This document shows positions 63,892-64,000 of a stretch of DNA of 64,000 nt, piece after piece; the first letter of the stretch is position 1, and every line of letters starts with the position of its first letter. Both the position numbers and the translations under genes were made by a program. Origin of the DNA: Mycobacterium sp. MBM (lineage in GTDB: Bacteria > Actinomycetota > Actinomycetes > Mycobacteriales > Mycobacteriaceae). The stretch lies in assembly GCA_021648845.1 (NCBI GenBank), contig JAKJHY010000012.1, positions 62,001 to 126,000 on the forward strand, written 5' to 3'. The notes beneath the pieces are model-generated. The model worked only from the letters and a program-made list of their open reading frames with translations, made no database searches and was not told the origin of the DNA.

Positions 63892-64000
63892 CTACAGCCA
63901 GTCGCGTACTCGCCGGACCGCCGCCAACAATTCGTCGCGGCCCGCGTCGACCGCCCGGTGCACCGGGTCCTCGGATCCATAACGCGCCAACACGTCGCGT
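63892..64000 (-). CDS. C-terminal end of an unknown element-borne protein
   Basis: The last 36 codons of a minus-strand gene, with a TAG stop at 63894-63892; its start is beyond the window. The sequence RDVLARYGSEDPVHRAVDAG followed by a helix ending VRDWL is charged and helical. Reading frame, codon use and close convergence with the NUDIX gene support a real gene. I cannot name the family. Confidence 0.6.
   Translation of the reverse strand, partial: RDVLARYGSEDPVHRAVDAGRDELLAAVRRVRDWL

Overview
The window is a GC-rich actinobacterial chromosome segment, almost certainly from a Mycobacterium/Mycolicibacterium species, probably a free-living fast grower. From about 1 to 57 kb it follows, with insertions, the gene order known from M. 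tuberculosis Rv2071c to Rv2141c: cobM-cobL, pepE, helY-tatC-tatA, pafC-pafB-pafA, prcA-prcB-pup-dop, mpa, lppK, trmI, hisG-hisE, metH, mshC, cysQ, uppP, lppL and pyrD. Lineage markers are mycothiol synthesis (mshC), a Pup-proteasome system with a Gln-ending Pup, and an F420-type biliverdin reductase fold. Many starts sit 6-7 nt behind a -10 hexamer, as in leaderless mycobacterial mRNAs. The ectoine genes, absent from M. tuberculosis, point to an environmental lifestyle.

Layout. 1-2.6 kb: end of a cobalamin operon, an SDR and a flavin/deazaflavin reductase. 2.6-4.8 kb: divergent pepE and a 5'-3' exonuclease sharing an apparent bidirectional promoter. 4.8-16.4 kb: a Pro/Gln-rich membrane protein, helY, Tat export genes, the WYL regulators pafBC, ligase pafA, proteasome prcBA, pup and depupylase dop. 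16.4-19.7 kb: ectABCD, placed between dop and mpa. 19.7-26.4 kb: an OmpR-type response regulator and its kinase in convergent orientation, a membrane protein, a DUF732 secreted protein, a DMT exporter with a divergent LysR regulator, and an unknown protein linked to mpa. 26.4-39.8 kb: mpa, two Mtb12/LppK proteins, trmI, a RecB-type nuclease, a thioesterase-like protein, an ArsR-SRPBCC-flavodoxin cassette, a disulfide oxidoreductase, hisG/hisE, a sugar permease, a beta-lactamase-fold lipoprotein and a HAD phosphatase. 39.8-57 kb: metH behind a probable SAH riboswitch, a PAC2 protein, SDR/DUF1254 genes, mshC, cysQ, DUF3090 and SCO1664-type proteins, uppP, lppL, pyrD, a YbhB protein, an M20 peptidase and tRNA-Leu(GAG).

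From the 3' end of tRNA-Leu (about 57.13 kb) to the window edge lies an integrated element resembling an actinomycete integrative and conjugative element. On the minus strand it reads: SCO3933-type regulatory protein, FtsK/TraB-like DNA translocase, RepSA-like initiator, a 66-aa protein in the excisionase position, and a large serine recombinase whose stop codon lies inside the tRNA gene. Divergently read are an XRE-type regulator and a NUDIX hydrolase. An array of GACA-type motifs lies between the two directions. The right end of the element is outside the window.

The most interesting observations are the metH leader (SAH riboswitch with a visible mutually exclusive Shine-Dalgarno-sequestering stem), the symmetric pepE/exonuclease promoter, and the tRNA-Leu element with its candidate directionality factor and GACA array. 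All functional statements rest on reading the sequence and on remembered family knowledge; no database search was run.
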